Below are positions 7,207 through 8,515 of a stretch of DNA of 8,515 nucleotides, in pieces (positions within the stretch are counted from its first letter, which is position 1; every line of letters starts with the position of its first letter). Origin of the DNA: Gemmatimonadota bacterium (GTDB lineage Bacteria; Gemmatimonadota; Gemmatimonadetes; Palauibacterales; Palauibacteraceae); the NCBI GenBank assembly GCA_013042495.1, contig JABDQB010000009.1, positions 1-8,515 of the forward strand, given 5' to 3'. The translations under genes were made by a program, and so were the position numbers. Under the pieces are notes generated by a model. The model did not search any database. It saw only the letters and a list, made by a program, of their open reading frames with translations, and had not been told where the DNA came from.

Positions 7207-7407
7207 CTACTTCACCCGCCGCAGCTTCTCTCGCACTTTTTCGGCATCCTTCGGACTCACGATGCGCAGGACGAGATACCCGATCAGCAGAACGAGTCCC
7301 ACCTTTAGCGCGATGGCGAGCAGCGGCATCAGCAGTCCGAACAGCAGGCTGAGAACCACCATCCCCATGAAGCCCAGTATCAGCAGCGTTACGATTGCCC
7401 GTATCAT
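7207..7407 (-). CDS. Small two-helix membrane protein of unknown function
   Basis: I do not recognise a named family. The 66-residue product is mostly hydrophobic, with two predicted membrane segments at about residues 3-25 and 28-49. A short charged tail follows (S-P-K-D-A-E-K-V-R-E-K-L-R-R-V-K). The basic tail suggests the C terminus stays in the cytoplasm. The reading frame is credible because an AGGGAGGT Shine-Dalgarno (plus-strand 7414-7421) lies six bases upstream of the ATG (7405-7407). The protein also has the composition of a real membrane protein rather than the arginine- and proline-rich look of the shadow frames. It is convergent with the M28 peptidase and divergent from groES, so it is probably a single-gene transcript. 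I found no clear promoter for it. Confidence 0.72.
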   Translation of the reverse strand: MIRAIVTLLILGFMGMVVLSLLFGLLMPLLAIALKVGLVLLIGYLVLRIVSPKDAEKVREKLRRVK

Positions 7408-7456
7408 CTGGCTACCTCCCTATTCGCTTCCGCCGCGGTCCACGTTTCCTTGCGGT

Positions 7457-7515
7457 CGCCGCGGACCGGGCAGCGAGTTGTCGTGTTCGCCTGACCATAC
7501 GTCCGGTCCGCGGCG
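7457..7515. repeat. 13-bp perfect inverted repeat with 33-nt spacer
   Basis: CGCCGCGGACCGG at 7457-7469 is the exact reverse complement of CCGGTCCGCGGCG at 7503-7515. Inward, G7470/T7502 can form a wobble and C7471/G7501 a normal pair, leaving a 29-nt loop. A third related copy with one change (CGCCGCGGTCC) sits at 7431-7441. There is no T-run on either side, so it is not a standard terminator. It may be an operator, an RNA hairpin in the leader of the minus-strand gene, or a decayed repeat element. Confidence 0.6.
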
Positions 7516-7670
7516 GGGGTTTCACGCCAGCCCTTCTGGCAGACCTCCGCCACGCTGACAGGCCGTTCTGCGAGCTGCGCCAGTCAGGCAGGTAAGTCCA
7601 CCCCGGAAACGCCGAAAAGTGGGCTATGGGAGTGGCATGGACCCTGCTTAGAGCGGGATCGGACACCGAC

Positions 7671-7698
7671 TTGACCGTGGCGGCGCGACACGTATTAT
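7671..7698 (+). promoter_or_regulatory. Sigma-70-like promoter of groESL
   Basis: A -35 box TTGACC (7671-7676) and a -10 box TATTAT (7693-7698) are separated by 16 bases. The predicted start of transcription is about 7705, just before the CIRCE element, so the operator overlaps or directly follows the start point, the usual layout for HrcA repression. The leader to groES would be about 90 nt. Confidence 0.78.
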
Positions 7699-7709
7699 GG
7701 GGAGCGTTT

Positions 7710-7736
7710 CTAGCACTCGAATTAGGAGAGTGCTAA
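7710..7736 (+). promoter_or_regulatory. CIRCE operator (HrcA-binding site)
   Basis: The consensus is TTAGCACTC, nine bases, GAGTGCTAA. Here the left arm is CTAGCACTC (7710-7718, one mismatch in the first base), the spacer is exactly nine bases (7719-7727), and the right arm GAGTGCTAA (7728-7736) is perfect. HrcA bound here would block groESL transcription until heat or protein-folding stress draws on GroEL. hrcA itself is not in the window. Confidence 0.96.
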
Positions 7737-7797
7737 CAGCGACGGTCCAGGAGACGATGCAGTTCAACCGATAGCGGAAGCACCAGGAGGAGCAGAC

Positions 7798-8094
7798 ATG
7801 GCAAGCGCGAAGATCAAGCCAATGGCCGACAGGGTGGTCATTGAGCCGCTCGAGGAGACGGAAGAAATGCGGGGCGGGCTCTACATCCCCGACACGGCCA
7901 AGGAAAAGCCGATGCAGGGTACGGTCATCGCAGTCGGACCGGGCCGGCGCAGCGATCAGGGAGAGCTGATCGAGGTCGAGCTCAAGAAGGGTGACAGGAT
8001 TCTGTACGGCAAGTACTCGGGTACCGAAGTCACGGTCGGCGGCAACGAGTATCTGATCGTCCGTGAGTCCGACGTCCTGGCGGTTCTGGGCTGA
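7798..8094 (+). CDS. groES: Co-chaperonin GroES (Hsp10)
   Basis: GroES forms the heptameric lid of the GroEL folding chamber in the cytoplasm. The 98-residue protein has the usual K-I-K-P-M-A-D-R-V opening and the mobile loop at about residues 17-34, where L28-Y29-I30 takes the place of the I-V-L tripeptide that contacts GroEL. Further on are D-T-A-K-E-K-P, V-G-P-G, G-D-R-I-L-Y-G-K-Y-S-G-T-E-V and the closing R-E-S-D-V-L-A-V-L. AGGAGG lies seven bases before the ATG. It is the first gene after the CIRCE-controlled promoter and is followed 73 nt later by groEL. Confidence 0.98.
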   Translation: MASAKIKPMADRVVIEPLEETEEMRGGLYIPDTAKEKPMQGTVIAVGPGRRSDQGELIEVELKKGDRILYGKYSGTEVTVGGNEYLIVRESDVLAVLG

Positions 8095-8119
8095 ATCGGC
8101 AAGGGAAGAACGAACAAGG

Positions 8120-8138
8120 CGATCGGAACACCTGATCG
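8120..8138 (+). other. Small hairpin in the groES-groEL spacer
   Basis: CGATC-GG and CC-T-GATCG pair around an AACA loop, with one bulged T, giving seven pairs. It lies 25 nt after groES and 30 nt before groEL. There is no T-run, so full termination is unlikely. Processing or stabilisation of the mRNA between the two genes is possible. The stem is short and could be chance. Confidence 0.3.
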
Positions 8139-8167
8139 ATCCGCACTTTCTATAGGAGTACGATAAG

Positions 8168-8515
8168 ATGTCCAAGGAACTTGAATTTGACACCGAGGCG
8201 CGCACCCGGCTCAAGAAGGGCGTTGACAAGCTCGCGCGAGCGGTAAAGGTCACTCTCGGCCCCAAGGGCCGTAACGTGGTCATCGAAAAGAAGTTTGGAA
8301 GCCCGACGGTCACCAAGGACGGAGTCACGGTGGCCAAGGAAGTCGAGCTGGATGACCCCGTCGAGGATCTCGGCGCCAAGATGGTCAAAGAAGTCGCGAC
8401 GAAGACCTCCGACAACGCCGGCGATGGTACTACGACGGCGACGATCCTGGCTCAGGCGATCTACACGGAGGGCCTGAAGAGCGTGACGGCCGGCGTGAAC
8501 CCGATGGCTCTGAAG
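8168..8515 (+). CDS. groEL: Chaperonin GroEL (Hsp60), N-terminal part (3' end outside window)
   Basis: GroEL is the ATP-driven folding chamber that works with GroES. The first 116 codons are present and the frame is open to the window edge, about a fifth of the usual ~545 residues. Equatorial-domain ATP-site motifs are all present: V-T-L-G-P-K-G-R-N-V (28-37), K-D51-G-V-T-V-A-K-E-V-E-L and G85-D86-G-T-T-T-A-T. D51 and D86 correspond to E. coli D52 and D87. The ATG at 8168 has TAGGAG nine bases upstream. It is co-transcribed with groES under CIRCE/HrcA control. Nothing in this part suggests a divergent paralogue. Confidence 0.98.
   Translation, partial: MSKELEFDTEARTRLKKGVDKLARAVKVTLGPKGRNVVIEKKFGSPTVTKDGVTVAKEVELDDPVEDLGAKMVKEVATKTSDNAGDGTTTATILAQAIYTEGLKSVTAGVNPMALK

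Larger units (their letters stand above)
7408..7797. other. Divergent intergenic region between the small membrane gene and groES
   Basis: About 390 bases without a convincing gene. From left to right it holds the ribosome binding site of the minus-strand gene (7414-7421), a long inverted repeat (7457-7515), a small GCCAG/CTGGC hairpin (7526-7540) and a weaker CTGAC/GTCAG repeat (7555-7587). The groESL promoter (7671-7698), the CIRCE operator (7710-7736) and a leader ending in the groES ribosome binding site (AGGAGG, 7785-7790) follow. Open frames here lack start signals and recognisable sequence. I see no tRNA or known RNA family. Confidence 0.7.

Noticed and set aside
7457..7515. The 13-bp inverted repeat as an intrinsic terminator or as insertion-sequence ends
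   Set aside because: There is no T-run on either strand, and the 33-nt spacer cannot hold a transposase; no target-site duplication is seen.
7412..7666. 84-codon minus-strand frame in the intergenic region before groES
   Set aside because: It starts with GTG without a Shine-Dalgarno, is Arg/Ala/Ser-rich, and covers the upstream region and inverted repeat of the small membrane gene.
7648..8415. 255-codon minus-strand frame opposite groES and groEL
   Set aside because: It lies across the promoter, CIRCE and two well-supported genes and shows no recognisable protein features.
1..8515. Defence system, CRISPR array, prophage, secondary-metabolite cluster or other new multi-gene system
   Set aside because: All large genes belong to known housekeeping or peptidase families, and no array, integrase, transposase or toxin-antitoxin pair is visible.

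Overview
The window is high-GC bacterial DNA, almost fully coding. It has two parts. The first is the 3' part of a tightly packed housekeeping and cofactor operon on the + strand (positions 1-7121). The second is the start of a groESL heat-shock operon, also on + (about 7671-8515). Between them lies one small minus-strand membrane-protein gene. A bacillithiol-type glycosyltransferase (BshA), high GC, a CIRCE-controlled groESL and a large secreted M28 peptidase together suggest a non-Firmicutes bacillithiol producer. Gemmatimonadota is my best guess, with other high-GC lineages such as Acidobacteriota or Deinococcota possible. This placement is inference from gene content and compositional feel, not from a search.

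Operon 1 reads miaA (3' end only), bshA, uppP, nadC, birA, coaX, then a GCPII-like M28 zinc peptidase. Five of the six junctions are 4-nt stop/start overlaps (ATGA or GTGA). The sixth, birA-coaX, has a 2-nt gap but a strong Shine-Dalgarno inside the end of birA. The genes cover tRNA modification, the first step of low-molecular-weight thiol synthesis, lipid-carrier recycling for cell-wall synthesis, NAD synthesis, biotin attachment and CoA synthesis. The last gene is an exported peptidase with intact metal ligands, but it lacks the arginine patch that gives human GCPII its taste for acidic residues. A terminator-like hairpin without a U-tract follows it.

The middle (7122-7797) holds a 66-residue two-helix membrane protein on the minus strand with a very good ribosome binding site. 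It also holds a ~390-base divergent intergenic region containing a 13-bp perfect inverted repeat of unknown role and the groESL promoter.

Operon 2 has a sigma-70-like promoter followed by a near-perfect CIRCE element, the binding site of the HrcA repressor, then complete groES and the first 116 codons of groEL.

I see no mobile element, CRISPR array, defence island or obviously new system. The items most worth following up are the 13-bp inverted repeat, the altered substrate pocket of the M28 peptidase, the unnamed small membrane protein, and the bshA-birA-CoA gene neighbourhood, which recalls the one in Bacillus.
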